Below, in pieces: positions 17,135 to 24,270 of a stretch of 36,121 nucleotides of DNA (the first letter of the stretch is position 1; each line of letters starts with the position of its first letter). The position numbers were made by a program, and so were the translations under genes. This DNA comes from an uncultured Alphaproteobacteria bacterium (GTDB taxonomy: Bacteria; Pseudomonadota; Alphaproteobacteria; Rhodobacterales; Rhodobacteraceae), in assembly GCA_902524845.1 (NCBI GenBank), contig CABZEW010000019.1:1-36121 (forward strand). The letters are read 5' to 3'. A model generated the notes under the pieces. It made no database searches, was not told where the DNA came from, and was given only the letters and a program-made list of their open reading frames with translations.

Positions 17135-18136
17135 TTACGAAAAGGCAGGTATAACATTTTCGCCATATTCTGCGATAATTTTCTCTTCGTCTCCACTATC
17201 GAGATAAATATTGAATTGGGTAACTCCTAGGTCTTTTAATGTTTTAAGTTTTTTTACATGCTGATCAGCGGTTCCCAAAACACAAAATTCTTCAACTATT
17301 TCATCTGTGATAAATTCCAAATATGGATTGTCGCTCTGTCCGTGCTTAGAGTAATCATAGCCCTTGCGATCTTTAATGTAGTCCGTAAGACTGTTGGGTA
17401 TATCTTTACTATCTTCGCCATACTTTTCAACTATATCAGCTACGTGATTTCCAACCATCGCAGGGAACCACTTTACTCTCTCAATACTCTCAGCTTTATC
17501 TCCAAAATAAGCAGGTGCCGCCACCATTACCTTGTAGTCTGACATGTCACGTCCGTATTCTTCTCCCGCCTTAACTGCTTGATCTCTGAGCCACTTGCAA
17601 ACTGTTGGAGAAGCAATTTGAAGTACCAATCCATCTCCAACTTTTCCAGCGGATGTAAGAGCTTTTGGGCCATACGCAGCTACCCATACCGGCAAATCAT
17701 ATCCCTCTGCCCACGGGAATTTAATTGGGTTTGGAACGTCACCATACTGAACTTCTTCTCCCTTAACCATGGCCTTTACTTTAAATATAAATTCTTCCAT
17801 TCGTGCTAGGTTGGAAGGTTTCTTCCCCATTACGCGAACAGCACTGTCACCTCGTCCAACACCAATATCAAATCGTCCATTGGATTGTAAAGCAAGTGAG
17901 CCAAACATTGATGCCGCTAAAGACCAGTCTCTAGTGTTGGGATTAGTTACACATGGTCCAAACCGCATTTTTTTGGTATGCTCCATACACATTGCCATTT
18001 GAGCAAAGCTTTCTCTCCAAAGTATGTGGCTATCGTAGAACCAACAATATGTGAAGCCAGCACTTTCTGCCAATCTAACCAGCGCCTTTGCTCGATCTGG
18101 TTGAACAAACCCTTTAAAACAAATTGCAAATTCCAT
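17135..18136 (-). CDS. F420-dependent luciferase-like (LLM) oxidoreductase, mer-like
   Basis: A 333-residue TIM-barrel protein of the luciferase-like monooxygenase superfamily, in the branch resembling methylene-tetrahydromethanopterin reductase. From memory it best fits the proteobacterial clade of the putative F420-dependent oxidoreductases called the CPS_4043 family, whose reaction is unknown. Visible landmarks are the N-terminal strand ending Cys-Phe-Lys-Gly, Trp-Phe-Tyr-Asp-Ser-His, Gly-Pro-Cys-Val-Thr-Asn-Pro, Gly-Arg-Phe-Asp-Ile-Gly-Val-Gly-Arg-Gly-Asp (87-97), and Ala-Tyr-Gly-Pro-Lys-Ala-Leu with Lys-Val-Gly-Asp-Gly. It starts 15 bases after the F420:NADP oxidoreductase gene and is followed by the amidohydrolase genes, suggesting it reduces the ring substrate using F420H2. 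That role is inference. Confidence 0.87.
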   Translation of the reverse strand: MEFAICFKGFVQPDRAKALVRLAESAGFTYCWFYDSHILWRESFAQMAMCMEHTKKMRFGPCVTNPNTRDWSLAASMFGSLALQSNGRFDIGVGRGDSAVRVMGKKPSNLARMEEFIFKVKAMVKGEEVQYGDVPNPIKFPWAEGYDLPVWVAAYGPKALTSAGKVGDGLVLQIASPTVCKWLRDQAVKAGEEYGRDMSDYKVMVAAPAYFGDKAESIERVKWFPAMVGNHVADIVEKYGEDSKDIPNSLTDYIKDRKGYDYSKHGQSDNPYLEFITDEIVEEFCVLGTADQHVKKLKTLKDLGVTQFNIYLDSGDEEKIIAEYGENVIPAFS

Positions 18137-18151
18137 ATCTTCCTCCTTATT

Positions 18152-18820
18152 TTATTCCCCTAGTGGCCAAATTTTAATTCCAGCATGTGAAAAAGGCACT
18201 GCTTTAGACATATTTATTCTAATCAATATTGGCGTTATAGCCTCTAAACATCTCGCTGATGATGCATCACCTGCATTGTAAGCTTTGACGTCTAATTTTT
18301 CTAATAGCGCTATTGTTTCTAATCTAGCATCCAAATTGTTTCCACAAACCAAGATATCACAATTAATTTTTTTATCTAAGTGATTAAGTGTATTTGCAGA
18401 AACATTATGGAGAGCGCCAATTACTGGTATGTTAGGCCCTAAAATAGCTTGAGCAGCTTCAGTAGCCGATCCCTCAGGGGGCATTGCTACTTTTCGAGGG
18501 TTTCCGTCTTCTAATGGAACTACGATGTCAATAAGTACTTTATCTTTTAGCATTCCTTTTATTTCATTAAGTGCATTATTATGACCGGTCCAAGGCACAG
18601 AAAATATTACAAACTTGTCTGTAAATGCTATTGCGTCACTGTTTGACAGCCCAATGATCGATCCTACGAGGTTTGGGTTTTCCGAAGAAAGACTCTCTGC
18701 AACTTCGGTTGCTCTGGTTTCATCACGCGACCCCAAAGCAACTTCAAAACCTGCCTTTGCAAATCTAAGTGTGAGGCCTTTTCCTTGCGGGCCAGTTCCT
18801 CCAATAATTGATAACTTCAT
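18152..18820 (-). CDS. npdG: NADPH-dependent F420 reductase (F420:NADP oxidoreductase)
   Basis: A 222-residue Rossmann-fold protein that exchanges hydride between NADP(H) and coenzyme F420. The N-terminus [11 protein letters not shown] is the family signature, and Gly-Ser-Arg-Asp (about 31-34) after strand 2 suits NADP 2'-phosphate binding. Ser-Val-Pro-Trp, then Pro-Leu-Glu-Asp-Gly, Ala-Leu-His-Asn-Val-Ser-Ala and the Gly-Asp-Ala-Ser-Ser-Ala-Arg segment near the C-terminus are as in archaeal Fno. Its ATG overlaps the cofE stop by 4 bases (ATGA). It probably supplies F420H2 from NADPH to the luciferase-like enzyme encoded next. Confidence 0.9.
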   Translation of the reverse strand: MKLSIIGGTGPQGKGLTLRFAKAGFEVALGSRDETRATEVAESLSSENPNLVGSIIGLSNSDAIAFTDKFVIFSVPWTGHNNALNEIKGMLKDKVLIDIVVPLEDGNPRKVAMPPEGSATEAAQAILGPNIPVIGALHNVSANTLNHLDKKINCDILVCGNNLDARLETIALLEKLDVKAYNAGDASSARCLEAITPILIRINMSKAVPFSHAGIKIWPLGE

Positions 18821-19596
18821 CTAAACATATCCTCTTTTTGTTCCCGTAAAATATCGCTTGCAGAACCATACTCGCTACTCCAGCTAAGTCCTCTTAATAA
18901 AATTGCAGGACATTTCCCTGCCTTGCTCATGAGCAGCCCTGAAGATGCTGCTATTTCATCACAAAAAGCTGGTTCTGTCACGTATAATTGATTTCCCCAT
19001 GCGTCGCTGCTTCCCTGCTCTTTTTTTGTTGCGGGTAGCCCGGCTATACCAATAGCAACATTTACCTGTCCAATTCTCCACGGTCTTCCAAAGGTATCGC
19101 TCATGACTATTCCCAAATTTTCCAAATTAAAGTAATTTATAAGTTTATCTCTTAAAACTTTCATACTAAGGTCAGGATTTTTTGGAACGGTTATTACTGT
19201 TTCATTCTCAGCTAGATTAGACTCGTCAACTCCTGCATTTGCACAGATGAAACCGAGTTTATGTTGGCAAATGAGCGTCCCTTCATTTTGATCAGCTCTC
19301 TTAAACGAACGAATTATTTTTTTACTTTCTTGTAAAACGACTTCGACTTTTCTTGCATCTTTGTTAAGGGTTTTTGCAAGTTTGATTGCTTCTTTCGATG
19401 GAGTTATTTCTTTTAATTTTATTATGCAGCCCTCAGCCTTGGAAAATATTTTATGAGCAAGGCATATAACATCATGCTCCTTGAGGATTATGGAAGATTT
19501 TTCGAGAGCAGAAATTAAGATGCCGCTAATGTTGTCACCTTTAGCGATGTCAGGAATATTTGGGATAATTTTTAAATTTAAACTTGAATTTGACAT
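18817..19596 (-). CDS. cofE: Coenzyme F420-0:L-glutamate ligase
   Basis: Adds the gamma-linked glutamate tail to F420-0, using GTP in known enzymes. The 259-residue protein is the single-domain type (no C-terminal flavin domain as in actinobacterial FbiB). Family motifs are [13 protein letters not shown], [11 protein letters not shown] near residue 120, and [10 protein letters not shown]-x-Gly-Gln near 165. I use the ATG at 19596, since a GTG extension to 19626 adds residues outside the normal family N-terminus. It lies 109 bases after cofD and overlaps npdG. Confidence 0.92.
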   Translation of the reverse strand: MSNSSLNLKIIPNIPDIAKGDNISGILISALEKSSIILKEHDVICLAHKIFSKAEGCIIKLKEITPSKEAIKLAKTLNKDARKVEVVLQESKKIIRSFKRADQNEGTLICQHKLGFICANAGVDESNLAENETVITVPKNPDLSMKVLRDKLINYFNLENLGIVMSDTFGRPWRIGQVNVAIGIAGLPATKKEQGSSDAWGNQLYVTEPAFCDEIAASSGLLMSKAGKCPAILLRGLSWSSEYGSASDILREQKEDMFR

Positions 19597-19705
19597 TTTC
19601 TTAAATACCGCAGTCTTAGACTGCACAATATTATCTTTTAGATCAATACCTGCAATAATATTTTGGACGAAGGGACGTTCTAAATTTTAATTCGCAATTG
19701 ATCAA

Positions 19706-20647
19706 TCAATCGATAGGAAGGTTAATTAAAAACTTAGCGAGCTTCTTCTTGTCTGCAAGAGATGTCATGAAAGTATCCGTAAATATGGAATTTTGATTCA
19801 ATGCTGAAAATTGTTTTTCTAGGCCTTCATCGGATTTATCAAGAATGAATGATTTACAGATATCTTTATAAATTTGCATACAAGAAAAAGAATTTGCTTT
19901 GAAACCCAATTGTTTAAGCATTTTTGTTGCAGGCCCTTTTACAGCTTTTCCTTGGATAAGTGGACTTACTGCAATTACCTTTTTTTTATTTTTTTGAATA
20001 ATTGATTTAAAGCCAGGTATTTCAATTATTGGTTTTATGCTGACTAAAGGATTTGATGGAGCAATGATTATTAATGTAGCATCGATTAGAGCTTTTTTTG
20101 CCTCTTTAGTTATTTTCGCCGAATTGATTCCAGCATACTTTAGCTTCACAATTTTCGGCGAACACCTATTTTTAACAAAATATTCCTGAAATGATATCCA
20201 GCCCGACTTGGTTTTTACCTCTGTTCGTATCTTGTCGTCGGTTGGTAGGATTATATCTGCAGTTATTCCCAATTTTTTAGCGATATCGTTAGCGATAATT
20301 GTCGGACGATCATTTTTTAACAGTCTGAGATGTCTATAAATATGGAGACCAAAGTCGAAGTCTCCCAAAGACATCCAAGTTTCTTCGCCCAGTTTATTTA
20401 ATATCGAGAGCGCTTTATAATTATCATTTTTAACACCCCATCCTTGCTTTCGGTTAACCATTCCTGAAAGTGTATACGTCAAAGTATCTATATCTGGAGA
20501 AACTCTTAGCCCATGGAACTCTTCATCGTCTGCGATGTTACCAATAATAGTTAGTTTTATATCTTTTAAAGAATGCAGTCCCTCTGCTAGTTTCGCGCCG
20601 CCTACACCACCCGCTATAAGAACTATATTTTTACAAGAAATTTTCAT
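19706..20647 (-). CDS. cofD: 2-phospho-L-lactate (phosphoenolpyruvate/3-phosphoglycerate) transferase, F420 biosynthesis
   Basis: Joins the riboflavin-like precursor Fo to a phospho-C3 acid from its GDP-activated form, giving F420-0 or its dehydro form. The 313-residue protein shows the CofD signature throughout: Gly-Gly-Val-Gly-Gly-Ala-Lys-Leu (13-20), Asn-Ile-Ala-Asp-Asp-Glu-Glu (37-43) with Asp40/Asp41 as likely metal ligands, Ser-Pro-Asp-Ile-Asp-Thr (50-55), Gly-Asp-Phe-Asp-Phe-Gly, Pro-Ser-Asn-Pro-Leu-Val-Ser and Val-Lys-Gly-Pro-Ala. Which C3 unit it uses cannot be told from sequence. It is the first gene of the minus-strand block. The guanylyltransferase (cofC) and Fo synthase (cofG/H) genes are not in the window. 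Confidence 0.94.
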   Translation of the reverse strand: MKISCKNIVLIAGGVGGAKLAEGLHSLKDIKLTIIGNIADDEEFHGLRVSPDIDTLTYTLSGMVNRKQGWGVKNDNYKALSILNKLGEETWMSLGDFDFGLHIYRHLRLLKNDRPTIIANDIAKKLGITADIILPTDDKIRTEVKTKSGWISFQEYFVKNRCSPKIVKLKYAGINSAKITKEAKKALIDATLIIIAPSNPLVSIKPIIEIPGFKSIIQKNKKKVIAVSPLIQGKAVKGPATKMLKQLGFKANSFSCMQIYKDICKSFILDKSDEGLEKQFSALNQNSIFTDTFMTSLADKKKLAKFLINLPID

Positions 20648-20792
20648 TTATAATATAATTAATGTTTTGTTTTTAGATGGAGAGGAAGAAGCTCTAACTC
20701 AGCTAAAGTTAAATGTAAACATTTGATTGTTTTTATTATTTCTACTTGAAAAAAGTAACATAACGCTAGCTTAAAAGAAGAAAGAAAGGATC

Positions 20793-21371
20793 ATGCACTT
20801 TTTATCCATAAAATACTCAATTTTCGTCTGTTGCTTGGCAGTCTGCGTGAGCTTTTCGATCGGATTTGTTCCTTTATCGTCCAAAGAGAAACCCAAAATT
20901 GAAATACTGCTCGATAAGTTAGCATATGCCAAAAACCCATCTAGCGCAGGACTTATAAGAGGAAAAATTTGGAGTTTATGGTTAGAAGGGTATATCGATA
21001 AAACAAATAAGGCTAAGATAGATGGAGCATTGGACTTATTCAATGCTGGAAAGCTTGAAAAAGCAAAGATAGCGTTCAGTGAAATAATTAAATTAGACCC
21101 AAATTATGTGGAGGGATGGAATAAGAGGGCAACTGTAAGGTTTTTACTGGGTGATTTCTATGGATCACTCAAAGATATCGAGGAAGTACTCAAAAGACAG
21201 CCTCGCCACTTTGGGGCAATATCTGGTTCTGGGCTTATTCATATTCATAATAGCAATTTTCTTGAAGCGTATAAATCTTACAAAAAGCTCATTGAGATTG
21301 ATCCCCAAAATGGGGATAGCAAAAGGTTTTTGCCTATGCTAGAAACAAAATTGTATGGCAAAAGCTTATAG
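20793..21371 (+). CDS. Exported tetratricopeptide-repeat protein
   Basis: A 192-residue protein with an N-terminal hydrophobic signal or anchor (about residues 8-27), then helical repeats. At least two TPR units are readable: one around Ala-Leu-Asp-Leu-Phe-Asn-Ala-Gly-Lys-Leu-Glu-Lys-Ala with the closing Leu-Asp-Pro-Asn-Tyr, and others ending Gln-Pro-Arg-His-Phe and Ile-Asp-Pro-Gln-Asn. TPRs mediate protein binding; no catalytic domain is present. AAAGGA lies upstream of the ATG. It is divergent from cofD and three bases ahead of the SMR gene, so those two form a unit. Function unknown. Confidence 0.82.
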   Translation: MHFLSIKYSIFVCCLAVCVSFSIGFVPLSSKEKPKIEILLDKLAYAKNPSSAGLIRGKIWSLWLEGYIDKTNKAKIDGALDLFNAGKLEKAKIAFSEIIKLDPNYVEGWNKRATVRFLLGDFYGSLKDIEEVLKRQPRHFGAISGSGLIHIHNSNFLEAYKSYKKLIEIDPQNGDSKRFLPMLETKLYGKSL

Positions 21372-21374
21372 AAA

Positions 21375-21713
21375 ATGAATCCAATTACGGCATACCTCAG
21401 CCTTTTAGCCGCAATTCTTTTTGAGGTATGTGGTACACTTTTGCTGCCTGCGTCTCAAAACTTTACAAACGTTAAAGCTACTATATCGCTACTTTTATTC
21501 TATGGGATTTCGTTCTACTTTTTGGCAATTGTGGTAAACTTCATTCCGATAGCTATCATGTATGCTACTTGGAGTGGTTTAGGGATTTTTACTTTGGCAT
21601 TGGTATCTTATTTTGCTTTCAATCAATCTCTCAACTTTTTGTCTGTAATTGGATTAGCTTTAATTATTATTGGTGTTGTTCTGGTCAATATAAATTTATC
21701 ATTATCCAAATAG
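21375..21713 (+). CDS. Small multidrug resistance (SMR/EmrE-type) efflux protein
   Basis: A 112-residue four-helix membrane protein. Helix 1 carries the essential proton/drug-coupling glutamate (Glu17 in Ile-Leu-Phe-Glu-Val-Cys-Gly-Thr, equivalent to EmrE Glu14), and helix 3 has Tyr-Ala-Thr-Trp-Ser-Gly-Leu-Gly with Trp66 (EmrE Trp63). Members act as antiparallel dimers exporting cationic compounds or, in the Gdx branch, guanidinium. The Tyr-Ala-x-Trp form fits the Qac-like branch better than Gdx. It starts 3 bases after the TPR gene stop and converges with the thioesterase gene. Confidence 0.92.
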   Translation: MNPITAYLSLLAAILFEVCGTLLLPASQNFTNVKATISLLLFYGISFYFLAIVVNFIPIAIMYATWSGLGIFTLALVSYFAFNQSLNFLSVIGLALIIIGVVLVNINLSLSK

Positions 21714-21724
21714 ATTTCCTGAAG

Positions 21725-22156
21725 CTATTTTTTCATTCCTTGCGTATCAAAAAGGAACCCCGTATGAAGACAAGAAGCTACCAGCATATTTTTTCCGTTG
21801 AAAATCTTCCCTTCTACTGAAACGATATTTTTACCTATTTTCAAGATTGACGATTTTATTGTTACAGACTCATGCGATAACGGCCTATGAAATGTTGTGT
21901 GGAAGTCTGTTGTGTTAGGAAATTTTTTTCCTTTGGTTGAAAATAATACACATAGTGCAGTACAATCATCTAGCATGCTGGTTATCATACCACCTTGCAC
22001 GTTTCCTTGTGGATTTAAACAGTCAGCAGGAAAGGAGACCCCAAAAACAAATTCACCATCTTGTTCATCCAAAAAGTTGATAGAAAAAAACTTCCCAACA
22101 CCCTTACTTTGGTAGACTTTCATTACGCCGTTTATCAGCGCATTATCAATAGACAT
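21725..22156 (-). CDS. PaaI-type hotdog-fold acyl-CoA thioesterase
   Basis: A 143-residue hotdog protein. The motif Asn-Pro-Gln-Gly-Asn-Val-Gln-Gly-Gly-Met, followed by Leu-Asp-Asp-Cys near residue 63, matches the PaaI/Acot13 active-site helix, with the aspartate as likely catalytic residue. Such enzymes hydrolyse acyl-CoAs, often clearing stalled aromatic-catabolism intermediates. It is divergently placed next to the small-ORF/pobA aromatic region, which is compatible with that role but does not prove it. Confidence 0.85.
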   Translation of the reverse strand: MSIDNALINGVMKVYQSKGVGKFFSINFLDEQDGEFVFGVSFPADCLNPQGNVQGGMITSMLDDCTALCVLFSTKGKKFPNTTDFHTTFHRPLSHESVTIKSSILKIGKNIVSVEGKIFNGKNMLVASCLHTGFLFDTQGMKK

Positions 22157-22232
22157 ATGATCTCTTTCATAGGGTTATATTTCTTCTCAAACTGTTATTG
22201 CTCATCTTTCCATGAATAATCAACTTTATAGT

Positions 22233-22260
22233 TTGAAGTAAATACAAAATATTCTACACT
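22233..22260 (+). promoter_or_regulatory. Possible promoter of the 26-codon ORF upstream of pobA
   Basis: TTGAAG (22233-22238), a 16-base spacer and TACACT (22255-22260) give a partial sigma-70 match. It would start transcription near 22267, about 30 bases before the small ORF. Weak by itself; listed because the downstream elements imply a transcription start here. Confidence 0.3.
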
Positions 22261-22297
22261 ATGGCTATGAGTTTAACAACTGAAAGGAGGTGGTCCA

Positions 22298-22378
22298 ATG
22301 TCTAGTGATTATTCGATGATTGTGGCAGACATAGATACCCTCTCGACAAAAATTTTCGAGGGGCAAAAAAGGATCTGA
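22298..22378 (+). CDS. 26-codon small ORF with an extended Shine-Dalgarno, leader of pobA or independent microprotein
   Basis: An ATG at 22298 opens 26 codons ending at TGA 22376-22378. Upstream, 22282-22296 reads GAAAGGAGGTGGTCC, which pairs with the 16S rRNA 3' tail along 15 bases with one G-U wobble; spacing from AGGAGG to ATG is 7 bases. No other gene in the window has such a long match. The peptide is mixed polar/hydrophobic with no signal peptide and no run of one amino acid that would mark classical attenuation. Within it, CCTCTCGA (22339-22346) pairs with TCGAGGGG (22356-22363). It may be a leader peptide, a true microprotein, or part of a small RNA. The ribosome-binding evidence is strong and the function is unknown. 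Confidence 0.6.
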   Translation: MSSDYSMIVADIDTLSTKIFEGQKRI

Positions 22379-22398
22379 CACTAAATCGTCAGTCACCG

Positions 22399-22428
22399 AA
22401 GGAGGCTTAACGGCCTCCTTTGCATTTT
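22399..22428 (+). terminator. Terminator-like hairpin between the small ORF and pobA
   Basis: AAGGAGGC (22399-22406) and GCCTCCTT (22413-22420) form a perfect 8-bp stem with loop TTAACG, followed by TGCATTTT, an imperfect U tract. It lies only 12 bases before the pobA ATG. The right arm CCTCCTTT (22414-22421) can also pair perfectly with the AAAGGAGG (22283-22290) ribosome site of the small ORF. Confidence 0.7.
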
Positions 22429-22432
22429 AATT

Positions 22433-23614
22433 ATGGTGAATTTAAAAACTCAAGTAACAATTATAGGTGGTGGTCCATCGGGCCTTTTACTATCCCAATT
22501 GCTGATGAATGAGGGTATAGAAACCATCGTTTTAGAGAAACATGCTAAAAGCCATGTTTTATCGAGAATAAGGGCGGGCGTTTTAGAGAGCGGGACTGTT
22601 GAAATATTGAAACAAGCCGGCGTAGGTGAAAGAATAGATGTTGATGGATTCGTTCATGACGGAACCTATCTTTCATCAGAAAATAAAGGTTTCAGGGTTT
22701 CTTTTTCAGAGACTGTCGGTAAAAGTGTTACGATTTTCGGACAAACCGAGGTAACAAAAGATTTATATCAAAAGCAAGAGGAAGAAGAAGCTACTATCTT
22801 TTTTCAGGTTAAAAACGTAAATATTATTGATCCAAAATCTTCGAAGACAGAAGTTAAATTCGAAGACAAAAAAGGCAAAGAAAATAAAATCGTTTCTGAT
22901 TTTATTATAGGTTGTGACGGATTTCACGGCGTCAGTAGGCAGCGCATCCCTTCAAACCAGAGAAAAGAATATGAAAGAATTTACCCATTTGGATGGCTAG
23001 GTATTCTGTCTGAAACCCCTCCCGTCAGTGATGAGTTAATTTATGCCAATACCATTGATGGATTTGCCTTATGTTCGATGAGAAATAATAATCTTTCGAG
23101 ATACTATATTCAGTGTGATGTTAATACCCGGGCAGGGGACTATTCAGATGATTATTTTTGGAAGGAACTAATTAAACGACTACCTGAAAATTCAAGAGAT
23201 AATTTAAAGACTGGCCCCTCAATTGAGAAATCTATTGCTCCATTAAGAAGTTTCGTAGTCGAGCCCCTACAGTATGGGAATCTCTTTCTTGTTGGAGATG
23301 CTGCGCATATAGTTCCGCCAACTGGTGCTAAGGGCTTAAACCTGGCAGTATCAGATGTTCATTATTTATCTGAAGGTCTGATATCCTTTTATAAGGGAGC
23401 GGATGACAAGAAACTGTCTGATTACTCCCAAACGGCTTTAAAAAGAATATGGAAAGCGGTAAGATTTAGTTGGTGGATGACTACTTTAATGCATGAGTTT
23501 CCTGAAACTAAAGAATTCGATAGGAAAATAAAAATAAGTGAATTAGAACACCTTGCTCATTCCGATTTTGCACAAGCTCATTTTGCTGAGAATTACGTGG
23601 GCGTGCCATTATGA
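22433..23614 (+). CDS. pobA: 4-hydroxybenzoate 3-monooxygenase
   Basis: Flavoprotein that hydroxylates 4-hydroxybenzoate to protocatechuate with NADPH and O2, feeding the beta-ketoadipate pathway. The 393-residue protein follows the Pseudomonas enzyme (394) nearly end to end: FAD motif Ile-Ile-Gly-Gly-Gly-Pro-Ser-Gly (10-17), Arg-Ile-Arg-Ala-Gly-Val-Leu-Glu, Gly-Gln-Thr-Glu-Val-Thr, the Asp-Gly motif Gly-Cys-Asp-Gly-Phe-His-Gly, Pro-Leu-Arg-Ser-Phe-Val-Val-Glu-Pro, and Gly-Asp-Ala-Ala-His-Ile-Val-Pro-Pro-Thr-Gly-Ala-Lys-Gly-Leu-Asn. No Shine-Dalgarno precedes the ATG; instead there is a hairpin whose right arm resembles the anti-SD. Initiation is therefore unusual, or transcription begins just upstream. 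No pca genes or pobR are in the window. Confidence 0.96.
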   Translation: MVNLKTQVTIIGGGPSGLLLSQLLMNEGIETIVLEKHAKSHVLSRIRAGVLESGTVEILKQAGVGERIDVDGFVHDGTYLSSENKGFRVSFSETVGKSVTIFGQTEVTKDLYQKQEEEEATIFFQVKNVNIIDPKSSKTEVKFEDKKGKENKIVSDFIIGCDGFHGVSRQRIPSNQRKEYERIYPFGWLGILSETPPVSDELIYANTIDGFALCSMRNNNLSRYYIQCDVNTRAGDYSDDYFWKELIKRLPENSRDNLKTGPSIEKSIAPLRSFVVEPLQYGNLFLVGDAAHIVPPTGAKGLNLAVSDVHYLSEGLISFYKGADDKKLSDYSQTALKRIWKAVRFSWWMTTLMHEFPETKEFDRKIKISELEHLAHSDFAQAHFAENYVGVPL

Positions 23615-24192
23615 AAAAGTTCTTAAAAAGAGCTTTGAAGGTCATAGAAGAGGAAATAGTGCCAGAAACAGTAAAGAGCGTAGCAAAGGGAAATAAAGTG
23701 TTTGGTGGAGCCATACTAAGTAAAAGTGACTATTCAACCATTACTATTGGAGTGAATAGAGAAACAGAAAACCCACTTTTTCATGGTGAAATATCTACTT
23801 TAAACAAATTTTTCGACGAAAATAAAAACAGGTCGACGGAGGATCTTATATTTTTGTCAACACATGAGCCTTGCCCAATGTGTTTATCAGCGATAACTTG
23901 GGCGGGCTTTGACACTATCTATTATTTTTTTAATTATCAAGAGACAAAAAAGACTTTTAAAATAGTACATGATTTAGACATTCTTTCTGAAGTATTTGGA
24001 AGGTCGGATGGAACGTATATTAAAGAAAATCACTTTTGGAAATGTTATGCAATAAAAGAGCTTATTAGCAATCTAGAGCCTACAAACAAAGACAGTTTAT
24101 TGGAGACAACTGAGCGAATATCAGCAGTATATGGTAGTTTGTCTAACGATTACCAAAGCAAGAAAAATAACAATAGTATTCCGCTTTGCTAG
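23611..24192 (+). CDS. Zinc-dependent cytidine/deoxycytidylate-deaminase-family protein
   Basis: A 193-residue protein whose CDA-fold core has the zinc and catalytic residues His58-Gly-Glu60 (His-Ala-Glu in most members) and Pro87-Cys88-Pro-Met-Cys91. It resembles guanine-deaminase/TadA-like members more than tetrameric cytidine deaminase. The N-terminal helix and the C-terminal roughly 80 residues beyond the core are not recognisable and may set substrate choice. Its ATG overlaps the pobA stop by 4 bases (ATGA), so it is translationally coupled to an aromatic hydroxylase, an odd pairing. Substrate unknown. Confidence 0.82.
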   Translation: MKKFLKRALKVIEEEIVPETVKSVAKGNKVFGGAILSKSDYSTITIGVNRETENPLFHGEISTLNKFFDENKNRSTEDLIFLSTHEPCPMCLSAITWAGFDTIYYFFNYQETKKTFKIVHDLDILSEVFGRSDGTYIKENHFWKCYAIKELISNLEPTNKDSLLETTERISAVYGSLSNDYQSKKNNNSIPLC

Positions 24193-24270
24193 ATATTATA
24201 TCAGGTTAATCTAATTATAAATCAGTTAGTCAAAAAAAGTTAAGATATTTATTTATGAGGAAAATAAAAT

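Noticed and set aside
22298-22378. Small ORF as a PQQ- or mycofactocin-type precursor peptide
   Set aside because: It lacks the Glu-x3-Tyr core of PqqA and the C-terminal Gly-Val-Tyr of mycofactocin precursors, and no radical-SAM maturase is nearby.
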